A DNA stretch of 64,000 bases from Legionella fairfieldensis ATCC 49588 (GCF_000621525.1 NZ_JHYC01000004.1:90829-154828), one strand, 5' to 3'; positions 51,296 through 62,078 are shown, numbered from the stretch's first letter. A program made the numbers and translations. The notes: generated by a model not told the origin, from the sequence alone.

Positions 51296-52792
51296 TTATT
51301 TAGTCAATCCATGCTGTTTTTCTAACATTAAGTGCTGTGCTTTAATCTCCTCAATTTGATATTTAAGAGTTTCAGTGTTAATAGGTATTGTTTTTTGCTG
51401 AAAAAAAGATTCAATATCATCAAAATAAAGTAATAATGTAGTATCAGTTGCTAATTTTTCATTACCTGATAATACCTCTAGAAAAACATTGATAGCCTTT
51501 ACATAGTTGATATCCTTATTGAGGTTTTGATTTATTTTTTTAAAATAATTATGATCTTGAACGAACGCTATTTTGGAACCATACTTGGAAAATAACTGAC
51601 ACATCTGGTCATATATGCGTCCCTTAGAACCATATGCCTTCTCTAATAAAGTAGTTAAGAAATTTTTCAATTCTTGCAAGATAGGGATATGGTTGAACGG
51701 AATATATTTAATGAGCTCTATTTTAATAATTGATATATCTTGAATATTTAAATTTTTCAGGTAAATTTTTTTGAGGCTATTAAAAAAACAAGAATCTAGC
51801 TTAGCGGAGTAAACGATGAACCGACAATCCAATTCATAGACCTCTGAAAGTAAGTTATATATCACACTTTTTTTTGAAGAACTCTCATACTCTCCACGCT
51901 GTTTTTCTAACATTAAGTGCCGTGCTTTAATCTCTTCAATTTGATATTTAAGAGTTTCAGTGTTAATAGGCATTGTTTTTTGCTGAAAAAAAGATTCAAT
52001 ATCATCAAAATAAAGTGATACTGTAGTATCAGTTGCTAATTTTTTATTATCTAATAACATCTCTAGAAAAATAGTGAAAGCTGTTACATAGTTTACACCC
52101 TTATTAAGATTTTGATTTATTTTTTTAAAATAATTATGATCTTGAACGAACGCTACTTTGGAACCATGCTTGGAAAATAACAGACACATCTGACTATATA
52201 TGGTTCCCTTATAATTATCTCCCTTCTCTAATAAAATAGTTAAGAAATTTTTCAATTCCTGCAAGATAGGGATATGGTTGAACGGAATATATTTAGTGAG
52301 CTCTATTTTAATAATTGATATATCTTGAATATTTAAATTTTTCAGGTAAATTTTTTTGAGGCTATTAAAAAGACAAGAATCTAGCGGGGGGGTATCCTTC
52401 TTGCACTGACAATCCAAATCATAGACCTCTGAAAGTAAGGTATATATCATATTTTTTTTTGAAAAAGGCTTATACTCTGGCTTAATATCAAAAAAATTGA
52501 GGCTAAATTTTGCTTTTGCATTGGAAGTTGGTTTATTAAAAAAATTTTGCCATAGTTTTTCTTTGGATGCCCAAATATTAAACTGTTTGGAAATCATTAA
52601 TAAATTAAAAAGATCAACAGGTGAAAGTCTTCCGAATAAAGAATCAGAAATCCATATTTCTTCTGGAATATTTCTCCATGGTTCTTCTGGCTTTTGTGAA
52701 GAACCTATTAAAGGAGGTTCAAGAGCTTCATATGGAATTTGAGCAGATTTATGTCGATTTTTATTTCTTATACTTTTTAAAAACTGGATCAT
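51296..52792 (-). CDS. F-box protein with a 195-residue tandem duplication (candidate effector)
   Basis: 498 residues. An F-box lies at about residues 41-84 (NIPEEIWISDSLFGRLSPVD, then LFNLLMISKQFNIWASKEKLW), a good match including the IP start and the LW end. Two near-identical units follow, residues 112-306 and 307-497, each with LLSEVYxLDC, FNSLKKIYLKNLNIQDISII, AFVQDHNYFKKINQNLNK and YFDDIESFFQQKT. The duplication is visible at DNA level with a period of 585 bp and over 85% identity by eye, so it is recent. The units are helical and unlike any repeat I recognise. F-box effectors recruit host SCF ligases; the repeats would then bind the substrate, which is inference. Confidence 0.75.
   Translation of the reverse strand: MIQFLKSIRNKNRHKSAQIPYEALEPPLIGSSQKPEEPWRNIPEEIWISDSLFGRLSPVDLFNLLMISKQFNIWASKEKLWQNFFNKPTSNAKAKFSLNFFDIKPEYKPFSKKNMIYTLLSEVYDLDCQCKKDTPPLDSCLFNSLKKIYLKNLNIQDISIIKIELTKYIPFNHIPILQELKNFLTILLEKGDNYKGTIYSQMCLLFSKHGSKVAFVQDHNYFKKINQNLNKGVNYVTAFTIFLEMLLDNKKLATDTTVSLYFDDIESFFQQKTMPINTETLKYQIEEIKARHLMLEKQRGEYESSSKKSVIYNLLSEVYELDCRFIVYSAKLDSCFFNSLKKIYLKNLNIQDISIIKIELIKYIPFNHIPILQELKNFLTTLLEKAYGSKGRIYDQMCQLFSKYGSKIAFVQDHNYFKKINQNLNKDINYVKAINVFLEVLSGNEKLATDTTLLLYFDDIESFFQQKTIPINTETLKYQIEEIKAQHLMLEKQHGLTK
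51299..52459 (-). repeat. Tandem 585-bp direct duplication within the F-box gene
   Basis: The unit at 51875-52459 and the unit at 51299-51874 are in the same frame and nearly identical in long blocks (for example TTAAGAGTTTCAGTGTTAAT and GAACGAACGCTA in both). Differences are mostly scattered single bases, some synonymous, so the copies are young and both remain coding. Confidence 0.85.
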
Positions 52793-52913
52793 AAAATTTC
52801 CCTGTGATGATAATTACACGTATTCAGCCCTAAATTTACCGAGATGAAATCCCTTATTTTAATATTTAAAATAACTACTCAACATACTATTTTTATTGAA
52901 CCCAGGAACTCAA

Positions 52914-53900
52914 TTAATCAGCTTTTAACAAGCGAGCGATATCTTTAGCAAAATAAGAGATAATTAAATCTGCGCCAGCCCGTTTAATAGCTAACAAACT
53001 TTCAACGATAGCCTGTTCTTCATTCAGCAATCCCTGAGCGGCAGCATTTTTTAGTATGCTGTATTCACCACTCACCTGATAGGCACATAAAGGAATTTCG
53101 GGGTAGTGTTGCTTAATCCTGAAAATAACGTCAAGGTAATTCATGGCGGGTTTTACCATGAGCATATCAGCGCCTTCTTCCAGATCAAGTATCGCTTCAC
53201 GCAATGCTTCATTGGCATTAGCCGGGTCCATTTGGTAAGTTTTTCTATCGCCAAATCGGGGGGCGCCATCAGCCGCTTCGCGAAAAGGGCCATAAAAACA
53301 GGAACTGTATTTAACTGCGTAACTTAAAATGGCGGTATCAGTATAACCTGCGGTATCCAAAGCCTGGCGAATTGCCGTGACCATACCATCTGTCATGCTA
53401 CTGGGCGCTATCCAGTCCGCTCCAGCCGCCGCATAGCTGACTGCTTGCTGACTTAGCAGATCCAGGGTTTTGTCGTTGTCAATCATTTCTCCCTGTAAAG
53501 CGCCACAGTGTCCGTGATCGGTATATTCACAAAAACAGACATCAGCAACAATAAGCATACCCGGATTCATTTCACGGATGCTGCGTATAGCTTGTTGAAT
53601 AATACCTGTGGAATGAAGAGAAGAACTGCCTATTGCGTCTTTATGGGCGGGAAGACCAAACAGTAAAACGGCAGAAATACCCAAGGCAGAAAGTTCTTCT
53701 ATTTCGGCAGGCAGGTCGTTCAGGCTTAATTGAAATTGCCCTGGCATGCTCTTGATTTCCCTTTTCTCCGTTAGCGTTTCGCTAATAAATAGTGGCGCAA
53801 TGAATTGTTGGCGATGCAGACGTGTTTCTTGCACAAGAGCCCGGGCTGCAGGAGTACGCCTTAGACGTTTTAAACGTAAGGGCAAATGGTAATGGGTCAT
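52914..53900 (-). CDS. hemB: Porphobilinogen synthase (delta-aminolevulinic acid dehydratase)
   Basis: 328 residues. It condenses two 5-aminolevulinate molecules to porphobilinogen in haem synthesis. The zinc-binding cysteines are C122, C124 and C132 (VADVCFCEYTDHGHCG), so it is the zinc-dependent type. The Schiff-base lysines are K197 (SYAVKYSSCFYGPFREAA) and K250 (MLMVKPAMNYLD). The ATG at 53900 overlaps the tamB stop (ATGA), making it the last gene of the coupled operon mutS-tamA-tamB-hemB. This placement next to tamB is unusual and probably serves expression only. Confidence 0.97.
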   Translation of the reverse strand: MTHYHLPLRLKRLRRTPAARALVQETRLHRQQFIAPLFISETLTEKREIKSMPGQFQLSLNDLPAEIEELSALGISAVLLFGLPAHKDAIGSSSLHSTGIIQQAIRSIREMNPGMLIVADVCFCEYTDHGHCGALQGEMIDNDKTLDLLSQQAVSYAAAGADWIAPSSMTDGMVTAIRQALDTAGYTDTAILSYAVKYSSCFYGPFREAADGAPRFGDRKTYQMDPANANEALREAILDLEEGADMLMVKPAMNYLDVIFRIKQHYPEIPLCAYQVSGEYSILKNAAAQGLLNEEQAIVESLLAIKRAGADLIISYFAKDIARLLKAD

Positions 53901-56824
53901 TTTGCTCTTCCTTCACGAGTATATAATAAATCAACGCCATTAGCGTTGGTACTGGTATTGACCTGAATACTCAAAAATTTATTCAATAAATAGGTCAATG
54001 TGAGCACGTTAATATCAGATTGTGCCAGCCCAACATTATAACTTAAATACAATCGCTTTGATAAGGATTTTCCTACGACAACCGTATTACTTTCACTGAT
54101 TTGATGAGTTTGTTGATTAACTACCGTACTGGTTTTTATATTAACATCAACCCCCAGAGTCTGTTTTAACTGGTTGAGTAACTGCATTCCTTTAGTACCT
54201 GAACCGAGCTTCATTGAGCTAATGGCGCTTAGCAAAATCTCACCGCCAGTGTGATCAGCTTGGGTAATAGGTTTGCCTAATAATAACATTGATAAAATAT
54301 CTGCTTGTTGCAAAGTTGGTGGATTAGAAAAGAGTTGTGTTTTGATGGAATGTAAACGGCCAGTTACTTCAATGCCAACAGTCATATTATTAGCTAAATC
54401 GATGGTTTGCAGATTGCTCGAATTAAAATCCAATAGCTGATTCGAGCCGGCAAAGGACGAAGGTGTATTATTGAAGCGACGGATGGCGCGAATATGAATA
54501 CCCGGATTGGCAATTTCTCCTCCGGTATAGATTAGCTGTCCTTGTTCGATGACTAAATCTTGCCCATAAGCCTGATATTTGCCATCGCGAATGGTAAGCT
54601 CGCCATTGGCATTTAAAAGACCCTGTGGCAACTTTTGCAAACGTACTGTACCGACAAGCAGTCCTTGTAATCCTTGCATATTAAGCTTGACATGATTACC
54701 CATCTCAAGCTGTACATCTGTACTGACAGGAAAGAGGCTGGGAGCCGGTTTGACTCCGGCAAAGACAGCATCTTCCGTTAATCCAACGGTTTTAGTAAAG
54801 GTCCTGGGTTTAAGTTCTGCCTCAGGGACATGAATAGTGCCTGCTATATTGATTGCATTGGGAGCAATGGTTACTGCCAGTTTGGGTGATAAGTTAACAA
54901 TATATTCATCTGTTTTGATAAAAGGAATATTGTCGCCTCTAATAGTAATAGAACCAATGAACTGGGGGGAAAGTGCGCCTTGGCCGTGCAGGGTTAATAA
55001 TCTTCCTTGCGATGCTAAAGATCCTTCGATATTCCATTGATTGCCGTGACTTTGCATTTTAAGTTGTACAGGATTCAAATCCAATCCTGATTTAGGGGAA
55101 AAAATTCTGGTTTTATCCAGCGTAGTGTTCCCTTCTAGAATCGGTTTGTCTAATGTACCTCGTATTTTCAGAGCGGTGTGTAATTGCCCTTCTATTTTTG
55201 TCAAAGCGGGGCCGAAATTTTCAAAAAAAGCAAGTGAGTTGATCGCTACATTAATAGTTCCCTCAATAGGCTGTTTAGTTGAAAACCCTTTTTCTAGCTG
55301 AAAGTGGGGGAGTTTTAAATCCAGAGCCAGCGATTTTTGTTTATCGACTGTTAAATTGCCATTGATGTGTAAACGGTTGGGAGTTAATTGCATACGCAGT
55401 TGACCTCCATTAAACTGTAGAGCGGATAATGAATTGCCATTCGGTAAATAATAGCTGCCTGAAGGAATGGAAATAACCAAATTTCCCTGTGTAGCATTTT
55501 TTAATGAGCCTGTAGCAACAATGTTTGTTTGTAGCCCTTTCAGAGCGGGATGCAAAAGGCCGGGTTCAGGCGCTGTGGCTTTAAGTTGCCAGGGGTAGGG
55601 TAGTGTCCCTTCTATTTGTAACTGATTTTTTCCTATCGTGACTTGGCCTTTTACCCTCTTATTTTGATAATGAACGATACCCGTTAATAAATTATCCAGA
55701 TAAGCTGTTTTTACATCAGCGTTCAGGGTCAAATCCTGCAGAGAGTTACCGGTCAATTCTGTATTGAAATTGAATGGTTGAATCGATTTTTTTTGATTAA
55801 GATTACTGGATGTTGCATGAATTTTCCCTTGGAGATGAGGAATTAAAGTATTATCGTAAATGATATTTAGATCAGCGTTGCCTTGTGGTGATTTAATTAA
55901 TCCGGTGCTTTTAATGCCTGCGCCTGTAGTTTGGGCATTAAACTTCCATTCAGCCAGGAAGGGTAATTGTGTGGTTGCCTTAAAATGAATAGTCAGCTCA
56001 GGTAACAGGCCCTCTATACGTAAACTGCCAGAAGGGCTGTCTATTTTTATTTCTTTATTTAAAGGCCATAAAAATTGATGCCAGTTAGAAAAAAGATGAA
56101 GCTCCTGCCCATTTCTGAGTGTTCCGTTAAGGATGAAATTTAAAGGATTAACATCACCATGCCAGTGGTAAAGCAGAATATCACCTCCTATATCCAGAGT
56201 GCCAGTCCAGTTCGGGCCGAAGGAAGCGAGAGGTTTAAACCGGAGATGTGACGATAGAGTATAAGGAAAATGCGGTTGGAGGCTTGCTGTCAAATGCCCG
56301 TTTAAACCGATGAAGTGAAAATCAAGTTTAAGCAGTTGCCAAAGTGAATTGGTGAAATGAGCCTGTAAATCGATGTCCGAGAAGGATAGGGTTATTTTAT
56401 GTTTTGTAATTTGCAGTTGTTGGATGGATGCCTGATTAATGATTAAATCAACAGGTAATTTGGGAAAGTGGGGTGTTGTTTTCTCATTTTTTAGTGTTAT
56501 TGCCAATTTTGTTGATTTTAGCGCATTAATTATTATTTTTTTGTGTAAAAGAGTGTTTAATTGCCATTGCATGTGAAAATTATCAAAATCCAGACTCACT
56601 TCATCGTCTTCATAACTTAGCTTATCAAAAGAGATAGTATCGATAAGACGACCTTGTAAATGAGTAATATGTAATTTCCCCGGTAAACCGAACGATGCCA
56701 GCTTGACAATAAGATACAAACCAGGTGTGGTAGTGACAAAAAAAGTGAGTACACTGATGAGTAAAATAGTGAAGAGTAACAAGCTGTAAAATAATGAGCG
56801 GATTAATTTGAGAATAGCGTGCAT
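53897..56824 (-). CDS. tamB: Translocation and assembly module subunit TamB
   Basis: 975 residues. One N-terminal transmembrane helix (residues about 8-33, LFYSLLLFTILLISVLTFFV) anchors a very long periplasmic beta-rich protein. It ends in the DUF490/TamB C-terminal domain with VIEQGQLIYTGG, LFSNPPTLQQADILSMLLLG and LYLSYNVGLAQS. TamB bridges the inner and outer membranes as a lipid-carrying groove, working with TamA. It is shorter than the E. coli protein (about 1260 residues). It starts one base after the tamA stop and overlaps hemB by four bases. Stability of the outer membrane is the likely role. Confidence 0.93.
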   Translation of the reverse strand: MHAILKLIRSLFYSLLLFTILLISVLTFFVTTTPGLYLIVKLASFGLPGKLHITHLQGRLIDTISFDKLSYEDDEVSLDFDNFHMQWQLNTLLHKKIIINALKSTKLAITLKNEKTTPHFPKLPVDLIINQASIQQLQITKHKITLSFSDIDLQAHFTNSLWQLLKLDFHFIGLNGHLTASLQPHFPYTLSSHLRFKPLASFGPNWTGTLDIGGDILLYHWHGDVNPLNFILNGTLRNGQELHLFSNWHQFLWPLNKEIKIDSPSGSLRIEGLLPELTIHFKATTQLPFLAEWKFNAQTTGAGIKSTGLIKSPQGNADLNIIYDNTLIPHLQGKIHATSSNLNQKKSIQPFNFNTELTGNSLQDLTLNADVKTAYLDNLLTGIVHYQNKRVKGQVTIGKNQLQIEGTLPYPWQLKATAPEPGLLHPALKGLQTNIVATGSLKNATQGNLVISIPSGSYYLPNGNSLSALQFNGGQLRMQLTPNRLHINGNLTVDKQKSLALDLKLPHFQLEKGFSTKQPIEGTINVAINSLAFFENFGPALTKIEGQLHTALKIRGTLDKPILEGNTTLDKTRIFSPKSGLDLNPVQLKMQSHGNQWNIEGSLASQGRLLTLHGQGALSPQFIGSITIRGDNIPFIKTDEYIVNLSPKLAVTIAPNAINIAGTIHVPEAELKPRTFTKTVGLTEDAVFAGVKPAPSLFPVSTDVQLEMGNHVKLNMQGLQGLLVGTVRLQKLPQGLLNANGELTIRDGKYQAYGQDLVIEQGQLIYTGGEIANPGIHIRAIRRFNNTPSSFAGSNQLLDFNSSNLQTIDLANNMTVGIEVTGRLHSIKTQLFSNPPTLQQADILSMLLLGKPITQADHTGGEILLSAISSMKLGSGTKGMQLLNQLKQTLGVDVNIKTSTVVNQQTHQISESNTVVVGKSLSKRLYLSYNVGLAQSDINVLTLTYLLNKFLSIQVNTSTNANGVDLLYTREGRAK

Positions 56825-56825
56825 T

Positions 56826-58553
56826 TTATAAATCCGGTCCCATGTTAACTACGAATTTTGGGGTTCTGCTTTGCCATCTGAACCGGGTATCCAGAGGCCA
56901 GGCAACACCTATTTTAATCGGCCCCACTGGTGATACCCACATAAGTCCCATTCCTGCATCATTTTTTAATTGTTGATCGCGTGGTTTATAAACATCACCA
57001 CTATCAAAAAAACCGACCAGATACCAGCGATTTATGGTTTCTTTTTGGATTTCCAGCCCTCCATACGTCAATATTTTTCCTGGCCCAATGGAATTAAAGG
57101 AATACCCCTTAAGGTTTTCAGCACCACCTAACAATAGAGCCAATGATAATGGCAGTTGGGTTATATCATTAATCAATGTAACACCCTGAATGGTATGGAA
57201 GTAAAATCGTGTACGAATAGCAGGAATATTCAAGGCCGCTTTGATATTTAGGGAGGTCTGTAGAAAATTTTCCTGCGATAAAAGTGCTTTGGACGCTCCT
57301 AAACCAGTCAGGGTAATATTATAGCCAGAGGGTGAAAAAAGTTTATCCTCATTTTTAAGCCAGGTAAAACTTCCTTTGGGGTAGAATGTCAATTTTTCTT
57401 CTTTGGGTTCTAAAAAATAACGATAACTTTCATAAAGGCCATTTAAAGATAAACTACGCTGAAAAGTGGATGTATTATGTCTCTGTCCTAAAGACAGTAA
57501 AGCGGCATTGCTGTAGCCTGAGTTGTAATTTAAAGAAGACAGATTACCCGTAATATTATATTGATCGTTAATGGGGTTTTTACCGGGTATGACATATTGT
57601 GCCTGGAGAGCGCTTTGAGCAAAAGAACCCAAGGCAACGAGACTGAATTTATGGCCAGCTTGATTGACGGGAACAATATGAAAGCCGGCACGTCCGCGTA
57701 TACCTGTATCCGTACCATACCCTACACCCAGTGAGTAATTGAATGGTGCTACAGGCTGAAGATGAACATTCACAGGAATATAACGTGTCGTACTATTAGT
57801 CTGGGGCGTTATTGTAACACTCCGAAAATAACCGCTGCTGGATAACTGACTGTTTAAAGACAAAATTTGCTCGGAAGAATAAGGTTGTCCTTGTCGAAAA
57901 GGCACATAACGGGACAAAAGTTCGGGTGAAATGGAAGTCGGATCAAATTTTATTTGGCCAAAATAATATTGAGGGCCGGTATCAAATAATAAAGTAAGTT
58001 CAGCAGTATAACGATCCGTGTCAATACGCATTTCTGCTTTTGTAAAGGTTGCATGTAAATAGCCTTGATGCTCTGCTGCATTCATTAAATTTTGTTTTGC
58101 TTCTTCATATTTGGCGCTATTGAGTGGCATTCCTTCTCTGACAGGCAGTTCTTTTAGCGTTTTTCTTATTTCTATATTGTCAGCGCCTTCTCCTGTAATG
58201 GTTACATTGAGATGAGTAACAACCATCTGCGGCCCAGGACGAATGGCAATTCGTAAAGGTTGGCGCTGAAGGATGATTTGAGGTTTAAAATAACCATAAG
58301 GTTGCATGGCTTGCGCTATTTGCAGGCGAAGCTCTTCATCGCTTTCCGCGCTAAGTGGCTTGGCAAGTGCGAACTCAGTCAAACGTGATTCAATATTGGT
58401 TAAAAGTTCTCCTTTGACACCTGTAATAGTGAAGTGACTTTTAAAGAGAGACACACCCATCAGGAAGGGCAAGCTGAGAGTTACCACCAGGAAGCGCAGT
58501 ACTTTATTGATAGATTGCTCGGAATAAATTTCAGAAGATACAACCTGTCTCAA
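56826..58553 (-). CDS. tamA: Autotransporter assembly factor TamA (Omp85 family)
   Basis: 575 residues. A hydrophobic signal segment ([18 protein letters not shown]) is followed by three POTRA domains and a 16-stranded Omp85 barrel. The barrel contains the conserved [14 protein letters not shown] (lid loop, RGY-type motif as LKGY) and ends [21 protein letters not shown] with a final FVVNMGPDL strand. The start is a TTG overlapping the mutS stop (TTGA); no ATG lies upstream or soon after. Together with TamB it inserts or transports outer-membrane components. The order tamA-tamB is the conserved one. Confidence 0.93.
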   Translation of the reverse strand: MRQVVSSEIYSEQSINKVLRFLVVTLSLPFLMGVSLFKSHFTITGVKGELLTNIESRLTEFALAKPLSAESDEELRLQIAQAMQPYGYFKPQIILQRQPLRIAIRPGPQMVVTHLNVTITGEGADNIEIRKTLKELPVREGMPLNSAKYEEAKQNLMNAAEHQGYLHATFTKAEMRIDTDRYTAELTLLFDTGPQYYFGQIKFDPTSISPELLSRYVPFRQGQPYSSEQILSLNSQLSSSGYFRSVTITPQTNSTTRYIPVNVHLQPVAPFNYSLGVGYGTDTGIRGRAGFHIVPVNQAGHKFSLVALGSFAQSALQAQYVIPGKNPINDQYNITGNLSSLNYNSGYSNAALLSLGQRHNTSTFQRSLSLNGLYESYRYFLEPKEEKLTFYPKGSFTWLKNEDKLFSPSGYNITLTGLGASKALLSQENFLQTSLNIKAALNIPAIRTRFYFHTIQGVTLINDITQLPLSLALLLGGAENLKGYSFNSIGPGKILTYGGLEIQKETINRWYLVGFFDSGDVYKPRDQQLKNDAGMGLMWVSPVGPIKIGVAWPLDTRFRWQSRTPKFVVNMGPDL

Positions 58554-61099
58554 TTATCCACCTCAAGACTTTCGTCCAGTGCTTTTAAACGATAAATTAA
58601 TTCCAGTGCCTCGCGAGCTGATAAATGGTCCGCATCAATTGTTGCCAATTCTTGCAGGACAGGGGATGATGATTGCACTTTAGACTGTTGAGAAGAAGGA
58701 CACAGAGGCGGCACTTTTTCCTGTTTTTCTACCTCATTTAAATGTTGTTTTGCAAGCTGTAATACTTCTTTCGGAATACCTGCTAATTGGGCTACCTCCA
58801 AACCATAGCTGCGATTAGCAGCCCCTTCTTCCACCTGATATAAAAAAACGATGCGGCCTGTTGCCAGCGTGGCTTGTAAGTGAATGTTTTTTATGCAGTT
58901 AAACTGTTGAGGCAACTGAGTTAATTCGAAATAATGGGTAGAAAATAAACTGTAAGCTTGTACGGTGCCAGCCAGATAGGCGCAGGTTGCATAAGCGAGT
59001 GCCATTCCATCGTAAGTACTTGTTCCTCGACCTATTTCATCAATTAAAACCAGACTTTTGGGGGTAGCCTGACGCAAGATGTAGGCAGTTTCTGTCATTT
59101 CTACCATAAAAGTGGAACGGCCTGAAGCAAGATCGTCACTGGCGCCAATTCGTGTAAAAATTCGATCAATAGGTCCTATGCGTGCTTGACTGGCAGGAAC
59201 ATAACTTCCTGTGTGAGCAAGTAATACAATTAACGCATTTTGCCGCATATAAGTTGATTTTCCGCCCATGTTAGGGCCTGTGATTAACAGCATATTGTGT
59301 TGTTTTGTTAAATCTAAATCATTAGCAATGAATCCTTCCTGTAATACTTGTTCAACGACAGGATGACGACCCTTTTTAATATGAATAATGGGTTCTGCAA
59401 GAAACTCGGGGCGACACCAGTTTAGAGTTTGCGCCCGTTCAGCAAAATTGGCTAATACATCAATTTCTGCTATGGCCTGGGCCAGTTCAGTGAGTGGGAC
59501 AATAAATTGTTGCATCTCATCCAGCAAATTATCATAAAGCCATTTTTCACGAGCTAATGATTTGATCTGAGCAGATAATATCTTTTCTTCAAATAGTTTT
59601 AATTCGGGTGTAATGTAACGTTCTACATTTTTTAAGGTCTGCTTGCGTTGATAATTCAAAGGGACTTTTTCAGCCTGACTACGCGGTAGCTCAATATAAT
59701 AACCCTGAACCCGATTGTAGCCAAATTTTAAAGACGATAAGCCAGACCGTTGTTTCTCTGCGTTTTCGAGTTCAATCAGTTTTTCGGTGGCGTTATCATT
59801 CAAGGTTCTTAGTTCATCAAGTTCTTCGTCAAATCCACAAGCAATGACTCCACCGTCACGAATTAACATCGGTGGGTTATCAACCAAAGCACTGACTAAA
59901 AGTTCATGAAGGACTGTTTGTGGTTTAAGGTGATGAATGCGCTCTTTAATAAAAAGAGAATCGTTTCCAGCAACGATAGTATGCAGTTCAGGAAGTAGTG
60001 CCAAGGTCTGGCGCAATTGGATTAAATCACGGGGTCTTGCTGATTTTAAAGCGACACGTGAGGCAATGCGCTCTACATCGCAAATTTGTCTTAATAAAGG
60101 ATGTAAAATATGATCCTGTTGTCTGGCAATGAACTCAGCTACGACCTCCTGGCGTTGTTGAATGAGGACAGGTTGGCTGAGTGGCCTGCCCAGCCAGCGT
60201 TTCAGTAAGCGGCTTCCCATCGCGCAAGCGGTGTTGTCAACTACCGCAAGCAAGCTGTTTTCTCGTCCTCCCTGATAATTTTCAAAGAGTTCCAGATGTT
60301 TTTGTGTGGCTGCATCCAGTTGCAAATAGTTCTCTGTTTGTTCCAGAGTGATTTTTGTTAAATGAGGCAAGGCTTGTCGTTGAGTTGTCTGCAAATAGGT
60401 TAACAGGCAACCCGCAGCTGAAAAGGCAACAGTATAGTCTTTCTCACCAAAAGCACTTAAATTATTGACTGTGAACTGCTCACAGAGTAATTGGCGGGAA
60501 CGGTTTAAATCAAATTCCCAGCCCGGTCGAGCTTTTATCGAATAATGACGCAAACCCAGGTCAAGTGAATCCTGTAACAGGATTTCGGCAGGTCGCAGGC
60601 GATTGATTTCTGCGCGAAGTTGAGTCTTGTCGCTAATTTGTAATAAATGAAAACGTCCTGCACTTAAATCAACCCAAGCCAGACCATAGGCTTCATGTTG
60701 CCGATGAATAGCGAGTAAAATATTATCCTGTTTAGCGTCAAGAAGCGCTTCATCGGTTACTGTACCCGGGGTAATAATACGAGTAACCTGCCGCTCAACA
60801 GGGCCTTTACTTGTAGCAGGATCACCAATTTGCTCACAAATAGCGACAGATTCGCCTTTTTTTAATAATCGAGCCAAATAGCTTTCTACGGCATGATAAG
60901 GCACTCCAGCCATAGGGATAGGCTTATCAGCCGATTGGCCTCGATGAGTTAATGTCAAGTCAAGTAATTGCGCTGCCCGTCTGGCATCGTCATAAAAAAG
61001 CTCATAAAAATCACCCATACGATAGAGGAGCAGCATATCAGGATATTCGGATTTGATGCGTAAATATTGTTGCATCATCGGTGTGTGTGTGACAGACAT
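58550..61099 (-). CDS. mutS: DNA mismatch repair protein MutS
   Basis: 849 residues, normal length. The mismatch-recognition F31-x-E33 is in [13 protein letters not shown], the Walker A is [17 protein letters not shown], and Walker B lies in [20 protein letters not shown]. The [18 protein letters not shown] signature is present. The C-terminal part includes the dimerisation region and [16 protein letters not shown]. It is the first gene of the operon mutS-tamA-tamB-hemB. Coupling of mismatch repair with outer-membrane assembly is by transcription only; no functional link is known. Confidence 0.98.
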   Translation of the reverse strand: MSVTHTPMMQQYLRIKSEYPDMLLLYRMGDFYELFYDDARRAAQLLDLTLTHRGQSADKPIPMAGVPYHAVESYLARLLKKGESVAICEQIGDPATSKGPVERQVTRIITPGTVTDEALLDAKQDNILLAIHRQHEAYGLAWVDLSAGRFHLLQISDKTQLRAEINRLRPAEILLQDSLDLGLRHYSIKARPGWEFDLNRSRQLLCEQFTVNNLSAFGEKDYTVAFSAAGCLLTYLQTTQRQALPHLTKITLEQTENYLQLDAATQKHLELFENYQGGRENSLLAVVDNTACAMGSRLLKRWLGRPLSQPVLIQQRQEVVAEFIARQQDHILHPLLRQICDVERIASRVALKSARPRDLIQLRQTLALLPELHTIVAGNDSLFIKERIHHLKPQTVLHELLVSALVDNPPMLIRDGGVIACGFDEELDELRTLNDNATEKLIELENAEKQRSGLSSLKFGYNRVQGYYIELPRSQAEKVPLNYQRKQTLKNVERYITPELKLFEEKILSAQIKSLAREKWLYDNLLDEMQQFIVPLTELAQAIAEIDVLANFAERAQTLNWCRPEFLAEPIIHIKKGRHPVVEQVLQEGFIANDLDLTKQHNMLLITGPNMGGKSTYMRQNALIVLLAHTGSYVPASQARIGPIDRIFTRIGASDDLASGRSTFMVEMTETAYILRQATPKSLVLIDEIGRGTSTYDGMALAYATCAYLAGTVQAYSLFSTHYFELTQLPQQFNCIKNIHLQATLATGRIVFLYQVEEGAANRSYGLEVAQLAGIPKEVLQLAKQHLNEVEKQEKVPPLCPSSQQSKVQSSSPVLQELATIDADHLSAREALELIYRLKALDESLEVDN

Positions 61100-61128
61100 G
61101 GCTCTCTAGGACGGTTAATTTTTTGACG

Positions 61129-61157
61129 ATTCTAGCAAAAGTGCTTGTCCAAGTCAG
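61129..61157 (-). promoter_or_regulatory. Probable promoter of the mutS-tamA-tamB-hemB operon
   Basis: On the minus strand -35 CTGACT (61152-61157), a 17-bp spacer ending TTTTGC, and -10 TAGAAT (61129-61134), 30 bases before the mutS ATG. The TTGC before the -10 recurs in the divergent lipoprotein promoter region (TTTTTGCTAGACT, near 61250), which suggests both use a similar sigma factor. Confidence 0.45.
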
Positions 61158-61304
61158 TAAAAGACCTTTTAAAAATTAGTCAATGTCAGAGCATTGCAAA
61201 AAGATATTTGTTATTTAATTGTTTATAAGTCCTTCACTTAAGTAAAATTTTTGCTAGACTAAGTAAGGATGTTAATACCTTATGATCAACTACGGAGAAT
61301 GATT

Positions 61305-61532
61305 ATGAAACGTTTGGCCCTTCTGGCAGTTGCTGCATGTATGGCAGTTATACTTTCTGCTTGTGGTGAAAACACGCAAAGAAAAGTGGAAGACAGCAGT
61401 ATGACTGGTACTCAACAACAGGATTCATTGGGTAATGCAGTAAAAGATACTGATTCCAAGCTGCAACCTGGTGCCACTGATACGTCTGGCTCTCCTGCTA
61501 ACCCTAATCCTCCTTCTCAAACTGGTCAGTAA
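61305..61532 (+). CDS. Small lipoprotein of unknown function
   Basis: 75 residues from the ATG at 61305, with GGAGA seven bases upstream; earlier starts have no ribosome binding site. The N-terminus MKRLALLAVAACMAVILSAC ends in a lipobox LSAC with acceptor C20 and is followed by Gly and Glu, not Asp, so outer-membrane sorting is expected. The 55-residue mature part is polar, rich in Gln, Ser, Thr, Asp and Pro, and probably disordered. Entericidin-like or other small lipoproteins are similar in size, but no specific family is supported. A strong terminator follows. Confidence 0.75.
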   Translation: MKRLALLAVAACMAVILSACGENTQRKVEDSSMTGTQQQDSLGNAVKDTDSKLQPGATDTSGSPANPNPPSQTGQ

Positions 61533-61553
61533 TTTTATAAACATTAAGAGGTT

Positions 61554-61582
61554 AACCCCGCAGTCTGTTGCGGGGTTCTTTG
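61554..61582 (+). terminator. Rho-independent terminator of the lipoprotein gene
   Basis: AACCCCGCAG pairs with TTGCGGGGTT around a TCTG loop, followed by CTTTG. It lies 22 bases after the lipoprotein stop and ends 10 bases before the next ATG. Confidence 0.75.
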
Positions 61583-61592
61583 CCAGGTATCT

Positions 61593-62078
61593 ATGAACGA
61601 CTTCAATAATTTGCTTCTTGAATTGACCCATGCTTTGCGCGCAAACCAACTAAAGATTGCTACCGCAGAATCCTGCACTGGAGGGTTGATAGCCGGGTTG
61701 TTAACCGAACTGCCAGGAAGCTCACTTTGGTTCGAGCGCGGTTTTGTGACTTATAGCAATTTGGCGAAACAAGAGATGTTAGGTGTTAAGGATGAATTAA
61801 TCGGTTCTTATGGCGCTGTCAGCAAAGAAGTAGCGGAGGCAATGGCTTTAGGTGCTTTGTCGCATAGTGTTGCTGATATTTCTTTAGCAGTCACTGGTAT
61901 TGCTGGGCCGGATGGCGGTAGTGTTGAAAAACCGGTCGGCACAGTCTGGTTTGCCTGGGCTAAAACAAATACCCTTGTTAAAAGTGAACAGTGTCTTTTT
62001 GCAAATAAGTCACGTCAGGAGGTGCGCCAACTTACCTGCGCGAAAGCTTTAAAAGAACTATTTTCTCTCGTTGGATGA
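61593..62078 (+). CDS. pncC: Nicotinamide-nucleotide amidase PncC (CinA C-terminal domain), copy 2
   Basis: 161 residues. All CinA C-terminal motifs are canonical: IATAESCTGGLIAGLLTELP, GSSLWFERGFVTYSNLAK, YGAVSKEVAEAMA, and LAVTGIAGPDGGSVEKPVGTVWFAW. The enzyme deamidates nicotinamide mononucleotide to nicotinate mononucleotide in the pyridine nucleotide cycle. It matches the family better than the paralogue at 36440, so it is the likely housekeeping copy. The ATG starts just after the lipoprotein terminator and AGGTATCT provides a weak ribosome binding site. Confidence 0.93.
   Translation: MNDFNNLLLELTHALRANQLKIATAESCTGGLIAGLLTELPGSSLWFERGFVTYSNLAKQEMLGVKDELIGSYGAVSKEVAEAMALGALSHSVADISLAVTGIAGPDGGSVEKPVGTVWFAWAKTNTLVKSEQCLFANKSRQEVRQLTCAKALKELFSLVG

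Noticed and set aside
51299..52459. Repeated sequence as a CRISPR array or mobile element
   Set aside because: The repeat units are 585 bp, adjacent, and fully coding in one frame; this is an internal gene duplication.
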